From positions 1 through 60,099 of the forward strand of contig JAUNKV010000015.1 in the NCBI GenBank assembly GCA_030532575.1: a DNA stretch of 60,099 nucleotides. The letters are read 5' to 3'. Every line of letters begins with the position of its first letter. Position 1 is the stretch's first letter. The notes under the pieces were generated by a model. That model saw only the letters and a program-made list of their open reading frames with translations. It made no database searches and was not told the origin of the DNA. A program made the translations under genes and the position numbers. This document shows, piece after piece, positions 8,331 to 17,127 of this stretch. The stretch is from Propionibacteriaceae bacterium (GTDB taxonomy: Bacteria > Actinomycetota > Actinomycetes > Propionibacteriales > Propionibacteriaceae).

Positions 8331-9192
8331 ACGGCCCGAGGCCCTGGATGCGGCGTGTGCGTTCATGCGGCAGATGCCCGGGTTCGCCTTCCTGACCTTC
8401 GATGACGACGTCGAGCGTCTGTCCCACCATGTGCCCGAGGTGGAGCTGCACGCCACGAACGGTCGCACGGCAGAGCTGGCGGTCGTCTTCGGTGGGGACG
8501 GCACCATCCTGCGGGCAGCCGAGTGGGCCCATCCGGCGGGGGTGCCGCTGCTCGGGGTGAACCTCGGCCATGTCGGTTTCCTGGCCGAGCTGGAGACCTC
8601 CGACCTGAGCGCACTGCCCCACGCGGTGATGGAACGCAACTACGACATCGAGCAGCGCCTGGTGCTGCAGGTGGAGGTTCGTGATGCCGACGGGACGTTG
8701 GTGTGGCAGTCCTTCGCGGTCAATGAGGCCTCGCTGGAGAAACTGGCCCGTGAGAAGATGCTGAACGTGCTGGCCCAGGTGGACCAGCTCCCGCTTTCGC
8801 GCTGGGGCTGCGACGGGGTGCTCGTGGCCACACCGACCGGTTCCACGGCCTACGCCTTCTCCGGCGGTGGCCCCGTCGTGTGGCCCCAGGTGCAGGCCTT
8901 GCTGTTGGTCCCGCTGTCCGCCCACGCCCTGTTCAACCGTCCGATGGTGCTCGCCCCGAGCTCCAGTGTTCAACTTCAACTGGCGGGGCAGGGACCCCAG
9001 GGGGTGATCTGGTGCGATGGTCGGCGCAGTCACGAGTTCGACCTCGGCCAGCGGCTCGAGGTGAGCGCCTGCCCGCAGCCGCTCCACATCGCACGTCTGT
9101 CCGAGCAGCACTTCACCACGCGGCTGGTGCGCAAGTTCAAACTCCCCGTCGACGGGTGGCGGCGGGGGCCGGGGGAGAACCATGCTGAATGA
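8293..9192 (+). CDS. nadK: NAD kinase
   Basis: A 299-residue NAD(+) kinase, making NADP from NAD with ATP or polyphosphate. It has the GGDGT motif near residues 67-71 and the second conserved block TPTGSTAYAFSGGG. The GTG at 8293 (product starting MERRTLAVLLHPERPE) was chosen because it gives the usual N-terminal beta strand; it lies inside the end of tlyA. The tlyA-nadK-recN order is a classic actinobacterial arrangement. Confidence 0.92.
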   Translation: MERRTLAVLLHPERPEALDAACAFMRQMPGFAFLTFDDDVERLSHHVPEVELHATNGRTAELAVVFGGDGTILRAAEWAHPAGVPLLGVNLGHVGFLAELETSDLSALPHAVMERNYDIEQRLVLQVEVRDADGTLVWQSFAVNEASLEKLAREKMLNVLAQVDQLPLSRWGCDGVLVATPTGSTAYAFSGGGPVVWPQVQALLLVPLSAHALFNRPMVLAPSSSVQLQLAGQGPQGVIWCDGRRSHEFDLGQRLEVSACPQPLHIARLSEQHFTTRLVRKFKLPVDGWRRGPGENHAE

Positions 9193-10870
9193 ACTACGAC
9201 TGACCTCGATCGGGGTCGTGGCGGACGCCTGCCTGCAGCTCGGGCCGGGACTCAACGCCCTCACCGGCGAGACCGGGGCGGGCAAGACCATGCTGGTGGC
9301 CGGGCTGGGGCTGCTGCTGGGTGCCAGGGCCGACGCCTCCTTGGTGCGCTCCGGCGAGGACCGCGCCGTGGTGCAGGGTCGTTGGGAGGTGGATTCCGCC
9401 ACGGGGCAGTTGGTCGAGGAGCTGGGAGGCGCCCTCGACGACGATGTGGAGCTGGTCTCGGTGCGTCAGGTCACCGCTCAGGGGCGCTCCCGGGCCGTCA
9501 TCGGCGGGGCCTCGGTCCCGGTGAGCGCGGCCGCCTCCCTGCTGGGTGAGCTGGCCACCATCCACGGCCAGTCCGAGCAGGTGAGGTTGTCCTCCCCGGA
9601 GCGGCAGCGTGAAATCCTCGACCACTACGCCCGCCCTGAAGCCCTCGAACGCTACCGGAGGAACCACGCGGAGCATCGCCGCATGGCGGAGGAGCTGACC
9701 CGGCTGGAGGCCGAGGCCCTGGAGCGGGTCCGGGAGCTGGACATGCTCCGCCATGGCCTGGACGAGATCGCCTCCGTCGATCCCCAGCCGGGGGAGGACG
9801 AGGCCCTGGCCACCGAGGCCACACGCCTGGCCGATGCCGACCAGCTCAAGGTGCTGGCCCTCCAGGTGCAGACCGCGCTCAGCGGCTCCGAGGAGGACTT
9901 CGAGCTGCCGAGCGCCGTCGCCCTGATCGGGAGCGCCCGCAAGACACTTCGCAGTCTGGCCGATCAGGATCACACCGCCAAGGAGCTCTCGGCGCGGCTG
10001 GATGACCTGGGCTATGTCATCGACGACCTCGCCCAGGACATCGCCAGCTACACCGCCGATCTGGTCTCTGACCCGGTCCGTCTGGCCGCCGTCGCGGATC
10101 GACGGGGCGAGCTCAGCCAGCTGACCCGCCGGTACGGCGACAGCATCGATGAGGTGCTGGCCTGGGCCGAACAGGCCCGGTCCCGACTGGAGGAGCTGGA
10201 GGGGGCCGACGAGCGGATCGACGAGCTGCGGACCCGGGTGGCGGAGCTGGACCGTGTCCTGGAAGAGGACGCGGCGGCCATCACCGCGGATCGGGTGGCG
10301 GCCTCGAAGCGCCTGGCCGAGGCCGCCCATGCCGAGTTGCAGGCCCTGGCCCTCAAGCACGCCCGGCTGGAGTTCACCGTCACCCCCGCAGCTCGCGGCC
10401 CGCACGGGGCGGATCGGGTGGAGCTGATGTTCACCGCCAATCCCGGATCCACTCCCGGTCCGCTCGGGAAGGTGGCCTCCGGCGGTGAGCTGTCGCGGGT
10501 CCGGTTGGCCTTGGAGGTGGTGCTGGCGGGAGGGACGCCGGGGCACACCTTCGTCTTCGACGAGGTGGACGCCGGGGTCGGTGGGGCCGTGGGCCTGGAG
10601 ATCGGGCGTCGGCTCAAGCAGCTGGCCCGTACCTCCCAGGTGATCGTGGTGACCCACCTGGCCCAGGTGGCGGCCTTCGCGGATCAACACTTCGTCATCG
10701 CGAAGTCCAGCCAGGGGCAGGTCACCACCTCGGACGTCACCCCGCTGCAGGAGGGGGAGCGGGCTGCTGAGCTGGCACGCATGATGAGCGGGACGGTGGA
10801 CTCGAAGGCCGCCATCAAACATGCCACGGAGCTGCTGGAACTCGCTGCAGCGGCTAGCCTCGAGGCATGA
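9182..10870 (+). CDS. recN: DNA repair protein RecN
   Basis: A 562-residue SMC-like ATPase for double-strand-break repair. Walker A is TGETGAGKT (residues 28-36). A coiled-coil-forming middle, rich in Leu, Glu and Arg, spans ~155-380. The ABC signature ASGGELSRVRLALE and Walker B FVFDEVDAGVGG lie near residues 435-465, and the H-loop is VVTHLAQVAAFAD. The ATG has a GGGGGAG ribosome binding site and overlaps the nadK stop by 11 bases. In other bacteria recN is SOS-controlled; no LexA box is visible here, as the gene sits inside a larger operon. Confidence 0.95.
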   Translation: MLNELRLTSIGVVADACLQLGPGLNALTGETGAGKTMLVAGLGLLLGARADASLVRSGEDRAVVQGRWEVDSATGQLVEELGGALDDDVELVSVRQVTAQGRSRAVIGGASVPVSAAASLLGELATIHGQSEQVRLSSPERQREILDHYARPEALERYRRNHAEHRRMAEELTRLEAEALERVRELDMLRHGLDEIASVDPQPGEDEALATEATRLADADQLKVLALQVQTALSGSEEDFELPSAVALIGSARKTLRSLADQDHTAKELSARLDDLGYVIDDLAQDIASYTADLVSDPVRLAAVADRRGELSQLTRRYGDSIDEVLAWAEQARSRLEELEGADERIDELRTRVAELDRVLEEDAAAITADRVAASKRLAEAAHAELQALALKHARLEFTVTPAARGPHGADRVELMFTANPGSTPGPLGKVASGGELSRVRLALEVVLAGGTPGHTFVFDEVDAGVGGAVGLEIGRRLKQLARTSQVIVVTHLAQVAAFADQHFVIAKSSQGQVTTSDVTPLQEGERAAELARMMSGTVDSKAAIKHATELLELAAAASLEA

Positions 10871-11427
10871 CACGTGCACTGATCGTCGTTGACATCCAGC
10901 AGGACTTCTGTGAGGGCGGGGCCCTGGCCGTTGCCGGAGGGACAGCGGTGGCGGCCGCTGTCGATGAGCTCCTGGCCGGGGACCACGGCTACGAGTTGGT
11001 GGTGGCCACCCGTGACCACCACATCGACCCGGGGGATCACTTCAGCCAGGAGCCGGACTACGTGGACTCGTGGCCGGTGCACTGCGTGGCGGGAACCCCC
11101 GGCGCCGAGCAGCACCCCGAGTTGACCTTCACCAACTGGGACGGGCTGTTCCTCAAGGGGCACCACAGCGCTGCCTACTCCGGTTTCGAGGGCGTCGAGG
11201 CCACCTCGGGGGTGCCCCTGGCGGAGTTCCTGTGTGACCGGGGGATCACGGCGGTGGACGTGTGCGGGATCGCCACCGACTACTGCGTCAACGCGACGGC
11301 GCGCGATGCGGTGAAGGAGGGCTTCGACGCGACGGTGCTGGTGGGGCTGACCGCGGCCGTGCACCCCGATGGACTGCCCGAGCTGCAGCGGGAATGGAGC
11401 CGGAACCGGATCGAGCACAGAAACTGA
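10867..11427 (+). CDS. pncA: Nicotinamidase (isochorismatase-fold amidohydrolase)
   Basis: A 186-residue cysteine hydrolase converting nicotinamide to nicotinate in NAD salvage. The catalytic triad is visible: Asp9 (VVDIQQDF), Lys in LFLKGHH, and the nucleophilic Cys in GIATDYCVNATA. The metal-binding residues are in ATRDHHID. The ATG overlaps the recN stop (ATGA). With nadK two genes upstream, this operon holds two NAD-economy enzymes around recN. PncA also activates pyrazinamide in mycobacteria. Confidence 0.93.
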   Translation: MTRALIVVDIQQDFCEGGALAVAGGTAVAAAVDELLAGDHGYELVVATRDHHIDPGDHFSQEPDYVDSWPVHCVAGTPGAEQHPELTFTNWDGLFLKGHHSAAYSGFEGVEATSGVPLAEFLCDRGITAVDVCGIATDYCVNATARDAVKEGFDATVLVGLTAAVHPDGLPELQREWSRNRIEHRN

Positions 11428-11573
11428 GGCCTGTCGGCCGAAAGGTTGATTGTGGATTTCCATCTGCGCTAGCTTGACCTCCAAGGGGGGTATCGCTGGG
11501 GGGAGCGATCTCGAAGATTTCAAGCACTGGCGTGCCCTCAACGTTCCAACGACTCCGCAGAAAGGGAGTTCTC

Positions 11574-12389
11574 ATGAAGTTGAAGCGCACGTGCGCAGTC
11601 ATCGCTGCGGCCTCGCTCCTGTTCGGCCTCGGGGCCGCCCAGGCGCAGGCATCACCGAACGGGACCAACTCGCCGGGCTACTTGGTCGGCAACCAGGTCG
11701 ACGGCTGGGCGCCGGTGGTGCTCGATGACACTTGTGGCCCCGGTGCCAAGCACGCCGTCGTCAGCCTGAGCCCGGCCACCTCGGTCAAGCCCATCACCGG
11801 CGATGAGGGAAGCATCCAGGGCGATGCCCTGCGCTTCCAGAAGTCGCTCGGCCAGGACGGCAGCTGGTCCGTGTTGGTCAGCGCCACGGGAGTTGTCAAG
11901 GTCGATGTCTCCTGCGTGTTGGCCTACAACTACAGCACGAAGACCGAGTCGTACGACTTCGAGGTCGACACGACCAAGCCGACCACTGAGGGAACGTTCG
12001 TCACCGCCTCGGCGGTCGGCGGCCAGTTCGCCCCCGGGGCTGAGGTCATGGTTGAGGCCAGCGGCTTCGGTGAGAACGTGTCCCTGACCGTCACCATGTA
12101 CTCCACCCCCGTGGTGCTCGGCTCCTTCGAAGCCGATGCCACGGGGAAGGCCTCGGCGACGGTCCGCATCCCCGAGAATGCCACCGAGGGGCTGCATCAC
12201 CTCGTGGTGAGCAGCCAGTACACCACGGCCGCCTACGCCATCAAGGTGGTCAAGCCCGCCACCGCCCCCGGGCAGGGTGGCGAGCAGGCCAAGCCGATGA
12301 AGCCCGGAGCCCAGCCCATGAAGCCCGCCAAGCCGCAGCTGGCGCGCATGAAGGGCAAGCGTCCCGGTCTGCCGAGCACCGGTGCCTGA
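11574..12389 (+). CDS. Secreted protein ending in an LPSTGA sorting-like motif
   Basis: A 271-residue protein with a cleavable signal peptide (MKLKRTCAV, then a hydrophobic core, with likely cleavage after AQA or AQAQA). A beta-rich domain follows, including an Ig/GOLD-like repeat around residues 130-220 (a 'GxxVTVxxxGFGENVSL' type surface-protein fold). A Lys/Pro-rich stalk (MKPGAQPMKPAKP) ends in LPSTGA. The stop comes directly after this motif, so the hydrophobic stretch and charged tail of a true sortase signal are missing. The ribosome binding site is AAAGGGAG. Either the protein is simply released, or the sorting signal has been truncated. Confidence 0.85.
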   Translation: MKLKRTCAVIAAASLLFGLGAAQAQASPNGTNSPGYLVGNQVDGWAPVVLDDTCGPGAKHAVVSLSPATSVKPITGDEGSIQGDALRFQKSLGQDGSWSVLVSATGVVKVDVSCVLAYNYSTKTESYDFEVDTTKPTTEGTFVTASAVGGQFAPGAEVMVEASGFGENVSLTVTMYSTPVVLGSFEADATGKASATVRIPENATEGLHHLVVSSQYTTAAYAIKVVKPATAPGQGGEQAKPMKPGAQPMKPAKPQLARMKGKRPGLPSTGA

Positions 12390-13362
12390 TCCGACGAGCA
12401 GCCGCCCCGCACCCACCGGTGCGGGGCGGCCCCGTGTCCTTCGCCGGGTGCTGATCGCCACGGCGTGCACGCTCCTTGCCGTGCTGCTCGCCCTCGTCGG
12501 CTCGGTCACGGCCCTGGAAGCCAGGGCGTCCCGCATCGAGGTCACCCTCCACCGCTCCAAGAATGGGGAGAAGACCCTGCTGGTGGTGGGGATCGACGAC
12601 CGCAGCCAGGCCCCGGAGAAGAGCACAGACTTCGGGGAGCCCGGCTCCGACCCGGGGGCCCGCGCCGATGTGATCCTGGCGATTCGGACCGGACCTGCGG
12701 GATCCAGGGCGGTCTCGATCACACGTGACCTGCTCCTGGAGTACGAGCCCCAGCGGTACGACCGGGCCGCCACCACCTGGCTTCGAGGACCCCAGCCCTT
12801 CATGGACGGCATCTGCCGCACCCTGGGGATGCCGGTGGACCACGTGGCGGTGGTCAATCTCAGGGGATTCGCCAGCCTGGTGGATCGGATCGGAGGTGTG
12901 GAGGTGGAGCTCGCGGAACCACTCCGCGACCCCTGGGCGCACATCGACCTGCCCGCGGGCAGGCAACGCCTGGACGGACGGGAGGCGCTCGGCTACGTGC
13001 GCAGCCGCCAGGGTGAGGTCCTCAGTCAGGGCCAGTGGATTCCCGACCCCGAAGGAGCCGCGGGACGCCAGCGCCGCACGGGAGAGGTGCTGCGTGCCCT
13101 TGCCGCCCAGGTGCCACGCAACCCCGTCGCCCTGTACGGCCTGGCCTGGGACGTGCTCCCCGAGATCAGCCTCGACCGGGAAACCGGGCTGGGTGATCTG
13201 GCGGCCTTCCGCAAGCTGACCCCGAACGTGACGGTGCTGCCCGTGGCCGGTGGGACGGAGCCGGAGGACTGGGTGGCCTGGGACATCCCGGAGACCCATC
13301 AGGCGTTGGGGAACCTCGACATGGCTCCCGGCTGCGACCCGAGTTTCAAAGCTGAGCGCTGA
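12382..13362 (+). CDS. LytR-CpsA-Psr (LCP) family protein
   Basis: A 326-residue membrane-anchored LCP protein, expected to attach teichoic-acid-like or other glycopolymers to peptidoglycan. One N-terminal TM helix (LIATACTLLAVLLALVGSV) precedes the LCP domain, which shows VGIDDRS, RADVILAI, SITRDLLLE, LVDRIGGVEVEL and the conserved Arg/Asp-rich RQRLDGREALGYVRSR. The GTG at 12382 overlaps the preceding gene, but a terminator-like hairpin (12401-12430) falls within the first codons. A GTG at 12448, just before the TM helix, is therefore a plausible alternative start. Confidence 0.9.
   Translation: MPDPTSSRPAPTGAGRPRVLRRVLIATACTLLAVLLALVGSVTALEARASRIEVTLHRSKNGEKTLLVVGIDDRSQAPEKSTDFGEPGSDPGARADVILAIRTGPAGSRAVSITRDLLLEYEPQRYDRAATTWLRGPQPFMDGICRTLGMPVDHVAVVNLRGFASLVDRIGGVEVELAEPLRDPWAHIDLPAGRQRLDGREALGYVRSRQGEVLSQGQWIPDPEGAAGRQRRTGEVLRALAAQVPRNPVALYGLAWDVLPEISLDRETGLGDLAAFRKLTPNVTVLPVAGGTEPEDWVAWDIPETHQALGNLDMAPGCDPSFKAER
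12401..12430 (+). terminator. GC-rich hairpin between the LPSTGA protein and the LCP gene
   Basis: A perfect 13-bp stem (GCCGCCCCGCACC at 12401-12413 and its complement at 12418-12430) encloses a 4-base loop, 12 bases after the stop of the secreted-protein gene. No U-tract follows (CCCCGTGTCCTT), so it may be a weak terminator, an attenuator or an mRNA 3' end stabiliser. It overlaps the 5' end of the longest LCP reading frame. Confidence 0.75.
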
Positions 13363-13403
13363 CGGTGCATCCTTGGGGTGTGTCGCAGGGAAGGAGCTGA
13401 GCG

Positions 13404-14033
13404 ATGGAGTGGGACCGCCCCATGTCCTGGGAGGTGACCAGTCGCGTCGAGCTCGGAGCTGGGCGGGTGTCCAGCTTCATCGAGGAGACGGTGGTCACCC
13501 CGTCGGGGCAGACCATGACCCGGCAGTTCCTCACCCACCCGGGGGCCGTGGCCGTGGTGTGTTGGGACGAGGAGCGTGACGCCATCGCGGTGATCCGCCA
13601 GTACCGCCACCCGGTGGCGATGGAGCTGGTGGAGATCCCGGCCGGGCTGCTCGACCTGGCCGGTGAGTCCTACGTCGTCGCCGCACAGCGGGAGCTGGCC
13701 GAGGAGGCGGAGCTGGCCGCGAAACGCTGGAACGTCCTGGTGGACATCTGTTCCACCCCGGGGGGATGCGAGGAGTCGCTTCGGGTCTTCCTGGCCAGGG
13801 ACCCCTACCGGACGGCGCGCCCCGAGGGTTTCGTCCTGGAGGGGGAGGAGGCCCACATGAGTGCCGCCTGGGTGGATCGGGCCGAGCTGGTCGACGCGGT
13901 GCTGGCGGGACAGACCCAGTGCCCCTCTCTCGTGGCGGGGCTGATGGCCCTGGAGACGGCGCGCCTGTCCGGCCGGATCGAGGCGCTGCGGCCCGCCGAT
14001 GCCCCCTGGCCGATCCAGGACCGACGCGGGTGA
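13404..14033 (+). CDS. NUDIX hydrolase (ADP-ribose pyrophosphatase-like)
   Basis: A 209-residue NUDIX protein. The Nudix box is GLLDLAGESYVVAAQRELAEEAEL, matching G-x5-E-x7-REUxEE (shown here in part; catalytic glutamates in RELAEEA), at residues ~74-95. An upstream FLTHPGAVAVV strand and IRQYRHPV fit the ADP-ribose pyrophosphatase group. The ATG follows an AAGGAG ribosome binding site. The gene is the first of the xerD-parA-scpAB operon, a common actinobacterial order. Confidence 0.92.
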   Translation: MEWDRPMSWEVTSRVELGAGRVSSFIEETVVTPSGQTMTRQFLTHPGAVAVVCWDEERDAIAVIRQYRHPVAMELVEIPAGLLDLAGESYVVAAQRELAEEAELAAKRWNVLVDICSTPGGCEESLRVFLARDPYRTARPEGFVLEGEEAHMSAAWVDRAELVDAVLAGQTQCPSLVAGLMALETARLSGRIEALRPADAPWPIQDRRG

Positions 14034-14947
14034 AGGCGGCCGAGGACGTGGTCAGGCAGTACCTGGCCCACGTCAGCGTCGAACGGGGACTCAGGGCCAA
14101 CACCGTCGCCGCCTACCAGCGGGACCTGGAGCGGTACGTCGCCTTCCTGGGTGAACGTGGGATCGACGACCTGGCCGAGGTCAGCGCCGTGGAGGTCAGC
14201 GAGTACGTCCGGGAGCTGGCCGAGAAGCTGAAATCCTCCTCGGTGGCCAGGCTGCTGAGCAGCGTGCGCAACCTGCATGCCTTCGCCCACGAGGAGGGGG
14301 TCACGGCGACGAACCCGGCTGCCGAGACCGCGCTGCCGAAGCTGGGGCAGCGCCTGCCCAAGGCCCTCACCGTCGCGCAGGTGGGGGCGCTGCTGGAGAC
14401 GCCGGATCGTGAGGACCCCATCGGGCTGCGTGATGCGGTGCTGCTGGAGCTGCTCTACGGCACCGGAGCCCGGGTCTCGGAAATCACCGCCCTGGACGTG
14501 GACGAGGTGCAGAAGGTCCTGGCTGAACCCGAGACCGGCCTCAGACTGCTGGGCAAGGGAGGCAAGGAGCGGGTCGTGCCGCTGGGCAGCTACGCGCTGG
14601 AGGCCATCGAGGCCTACCTGGTGCGGGCCCGGCCCGGGCTCGCAGTCAAGGGCGGCGGTGGCGGGGCGTTGCTGCTGAATCGGCAGGGGCGACGGCTGTC
14701 CCGAAACTCGGCCCACGCCATCGTCGCTCAATGCGCCCAGCGGGCAGGTATCGCGGTCGAGGTCTCCCCGCACTCGTTGCGCCATTCCTACGCCACACAC
14801 CTGCTGGAGGGCGGGGCGGATGTGCGGGTGGTGCAGGAACTGCTCGGTCACTCCTCGGTGGCCACCACCCAGATCTACACGCTGGTGACCATCGACAAAC
14901 TCCGGGAGGTCCATGCCGAGGCCCATCCCCGGGCACGGAGTTCGTGA
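14030..14947 (+). CDS. xerD: Tyrosine recombinase XerD
   Basis: A 305-residue tyrosine recombinase for resolving chromosome dimers at dif. An N-terminal SAM-like DNA-binding domain (residues ~1-95) precedes the catalytic domain. The active-site residues can be seen: Arg in YGTGARVSEI, Lys in LGKGGKERVVPL, HSLRHSYATHLL, His in LLGHSSVATTQIY and the nucleophilic Tyr in QIYTLV. The GTG at 14030 overlaps the NUDIX stop (GTGA); this fixes the start, as the frame is open further upstream. Confidence 0.94.
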   Translation: MKAAEDVVRQYLAHVSVERGLRANTVAAYQRDLERYVAFLGERGIDDLAEVSAVEVSEYVRELAEKLKSSSVARLLSSVRNLHAFAHEEGVTATNPAAETALPKLGQRLPKALTVAQVGALLETPDREDPIGLRDAVLLELLYGTGARVSEITALDVDEVQKVLAEPETGLRLLGKGGKERVVPLGSYALEAIEAYLVRARPGLAVKGGGGGALLLNRQGRRLSRNSAHAIVAQCAQRAGIAVEVSPHSLRHSYATHLLEGGADVRVVQELLGHSSVATTQIYTLVTIDKLREVHAEAHPRARSS

Positions 14948-15050
14948 GAGGGGGGACGCCCTCAAGGAGTGGCGAGACAGCCGTGCTCGACCTGCCTCCC
15001 CGGGAGCCGATCGTCTAGGATGGCCTTGTCGACAATTCCCAGGAGGCGTA

Positions 15051-15950
15051 GTGGCCGACGAGCTGTTCAAGGTGCCGGATGCACCGACCGAGTCCACCCT
15101 TGTGGCGGACGCGGTCGGGCCGACCGGAAGACCGCTTCCCGAACTGAAGGTACCCACCCCGCCGGACCCGGGGCGCGAAATGGACGCCACCGTGATCGCG
15201 ATGTGCAACCAGAAGGGAGGGGTGGGAAAGACCACCACCACCATCAACCTGGGTGCGGCGCTGGTCGAGGTGGGCTACCGGGTGCTGCTGGTGGACTTCG
15301 ACCCTCAGGGCTCGCTCTCGGTGGGGCTCGGGGTGAACCCACACACCCTGGAGCGCAGCGTCTACAACCTGCTGCTCAGCAAGGAGTACACCGTCGACGA
15401 GGTGATCCAGCCCACCAGTGTCCCGGAGCTGGACATCCTGCCCTCCAACATCGACCTGTCCGCGGCCGAGGTGCAGCTGGTCAGCGAGGTGGCGCGCGAG
15501 CAGACCCTCACCCGGGTGCTCGCCCCGCTGCGGGACCGCTATGACTTCATCCTCGTGGACTGCGCCCCCAGCCTGGGCCTGCTCACCATCAACGCGCTCA
15601 CCGCCAGCGACTACGTCATCATGCCCTTGGAGTGCGAGTTCTTCGCGCTGCGTGGCATCGCGCTGCTCACCGACACCATCTCCAAGGTGGCGGAACGACT
15701 CAACCCGAAGCTGAGGGTCATGGGCATCCTCGGCACCATGTACGACGGCCGTACCCTCCACTCCCGCGAGGTGCTGGAGCGCGTGGTGCAGGCCTTCGGC
15801 GACGATGTCTTCCACACCGTCATCCGCCGCACCGTGAAGTTCCCGGAGACCACCGTGGCCGGAGAACCGATCACCACCTACGCCTCGGCCTCGCCCGGCG
15901 CTGACGCCTACCGGATGTTGGCCAGGGAGGTGCTGCTGAAGTGTCGCTGA
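15051..15950 (+). CDS. parA: ParA family chromosome-partitioning ATPase
   Basis: A 299-residue ParA/Soj ATPase. After a 45-residue variable N-terminal extension come the deviant Walker A CNQKGGVGKTTTTINL, the A' motif VLLVDFDPQGSLS and the Walker B-like ILVDCAPSLGLLT. The GTG at 15051 has a perfect AGGAGG ribosome binding site 5 bases upstream; a possible -10 (TAGGAT, 15016) lies before it. This is the ParA paralogue that is always found beside scpA in actinobacteria, not the parAB near oriC; its exact role is unclear but it acts with the condensin genes. Confidence 0.92.
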   Translation: MADELFKVPDAPTESTLVADAVGPTGRPLPELKVPTPPDPGREMDATVIAMCNQKGGVGKTTTTINLGAALVEVGYRVLLVDFDPQGSLSVGLGVNPHTLERSVYNLLLSKEYTVDEVIQPTSVPELDILPSNIDLSAAEVQLVSEVAREQTLTRVLAPLRDRYDFILVDCAPSLGLLTINALTASDYVIMPLECEFFALRGIALLTDTISKVAERLNPKLRVMGILGTMYDGRTLHSREVLERVVQAFGDDVFHTVIRRTVKFPETTVAGEPITTYASASPGADAYRMLAREVLLKCR

Positions 15951-16312
15951 ACAAACGCGCCTCCCTCCCCGGGGCCAGCGAACTGTTCAGGCTCACCAAT
16001 CCGGAGGCCGCAGCCGCCCTTGAGCCGGAGCCGAAACCCAAGCCCCAGGCGTCCCCACCCGCGCCCGCCCCGGAGCGCTCCAGCGCGCTGCCCCGCCCCT
16101 CGGGACGGGTCAAGCACGACCAGAAGATCACCGTCTACTTCTCCTCCGACGAGTTGTTCGCCCTGGAGGACGCGGTGCTGCAGCTCAAACGGATCCACGG
16201 CATCAACCTGGACCGGGGCCGCCTGGTCCGCACCGCCGTGGCCCTGGCCCTGGCCGACCTCGAGGCCCACGGCATCGAATCCCGGGTGGTGACGGAGCTG
16301 ACGCGCTCGTGA
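15941..16312 (+). CDS. Conserved protein between ParA and ScpA
   Basis: A 123-residue protein. Residues 1-55 are a Pro/Ala-rich, probably disordered linker (PEPKPKPQ). The C-terminal half is a compact alpha/beta unit (KITVYFSSDELFALEDAVLQ, then GINLDRGRLVRTAVALALADLE) that resembles a ribbon-helix-helix DNA-binding fold. The GTG overlaps the parA stop by 10 bases and the gene's stop overlaps scpA by 4, so it is tightly coupled. It may be the DNA-binding partner of the upstream ParA, standing where a ParB would be expected. That is inference. Confidence 0.75.
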   Translation: MSLNKRASLPGASELFRLTNPEAAAALEPEPKPKPQASPPAPAPERSSALPRPSGRVKHDQKITVYFSSDELFALEDAVLQLKRIHGINLDRGRLVRTAVALALADLEAHGIESRVVTELTRS

Positions 16313-17127
16313 ACCGACGGCGTCAGGAGGAGACGCCGGAGACCACCCCTGGGTTCGCGGTCCACCTCACCAACTTCGAGGGGCCGTTCGACCTGCTGCT
16401 GCAGCTGATCTCCAAACGGGAACTCGACGTCACCCAGGTGGCGCTCAGCCAGGTCACCGACGAGTTCATCGCGCACGTGCGGGCCCTCGGGGACTCGCTG
16501 GGGCTGGAACAGACCAGCTCGTTCCTCGTGGTCGCTGCAACCCTGCTGGACCTGAAGGCCGCCCGACTGTTGCCCGGCGGCGAGGTCAGCGACCCGGAGG
16601 ACCTGGCCGCCCTGGAGGCCCGCGACCTGCTGTTCGCCCGGCTGCTGCAGTACCGGGCCTTCAAGCAGCTGGCCGGGTGGCTGGAGGAACGGATGCGTGA
16701 CGCGGAACAGCGGCACTTGCGGCCCGGTGGGCTGGAGGAGCGGTTCCGGGACGTCCTGCCCGAGGTGGAGTTGCCGATCACGGCCGACGAACTGGCCGGG
16801 CTCGCGGCCCGCGCCCTCACCCCGAAACCCGCTCCCATCGTCCAGCTCACCCATCTGCACGGCTCCCGGGTCAGCGTGGTGGAGCAGACCGGGATCGTGG
16901 CGGAGAGGCTGAGCGCTGCCGGGCAGCTCAGCTTCCGTGCGCTCGTGGCTGACTGCGACCGCCTGACCACCGTCGTGCGGTTCCTGTCGATCCTGGAGCT
17001 GTTCCGGGCGGGTCGGGTGGGATTCGAGCAGGCCAGTCCGCTCGGTGAGTTGGGAATCCGTTGGCTGGGTGGCGACCCGAACCAGCCGATGAATGTGGAC
17101 GAGTACGAGAGCGTGGAGGAGTCATGA
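16309..17127 (+). CDS. scpA: Segregation and condensation protein A
   Basis: A 272-residue kleisin subunit of the SMC-ScpAB condensin. The family's N-terminal signature is present (FAVHLTNFEGPFDLLLQLISK, shown in part), followed by a helical region and a C-terminal winged-helix segment (VVRFLSILELFRAGRVGFEQ). The GTG start overlaps the previous stop. It works with ScpB, encoded next, and an SMC protein encoded elsewhere. Confidence 0.94.
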   Translation: MNRRRQEETPETTPGFAVHLTNFEGPFDLLLQLISKRELDVTQVALSQVTDEFIAHVRALGDSLGLEQTSSFLVVAATLLDLKAARLLPGGEVSDPEDLAALEARDLLFARLLQYRAFKQLAGWLEERMRDAEQRHLRPGGLEERFRDVLPEVELPITADELAGLAARALTPKPAPIVQLTHLHGSRVSVVEQTGIVAERLSAAGQLSFRALVADCDRLTTVVRFLSILELFRAGRVGFEQASPLGELGIRWLGGDPNQPMNVDEYESVEES

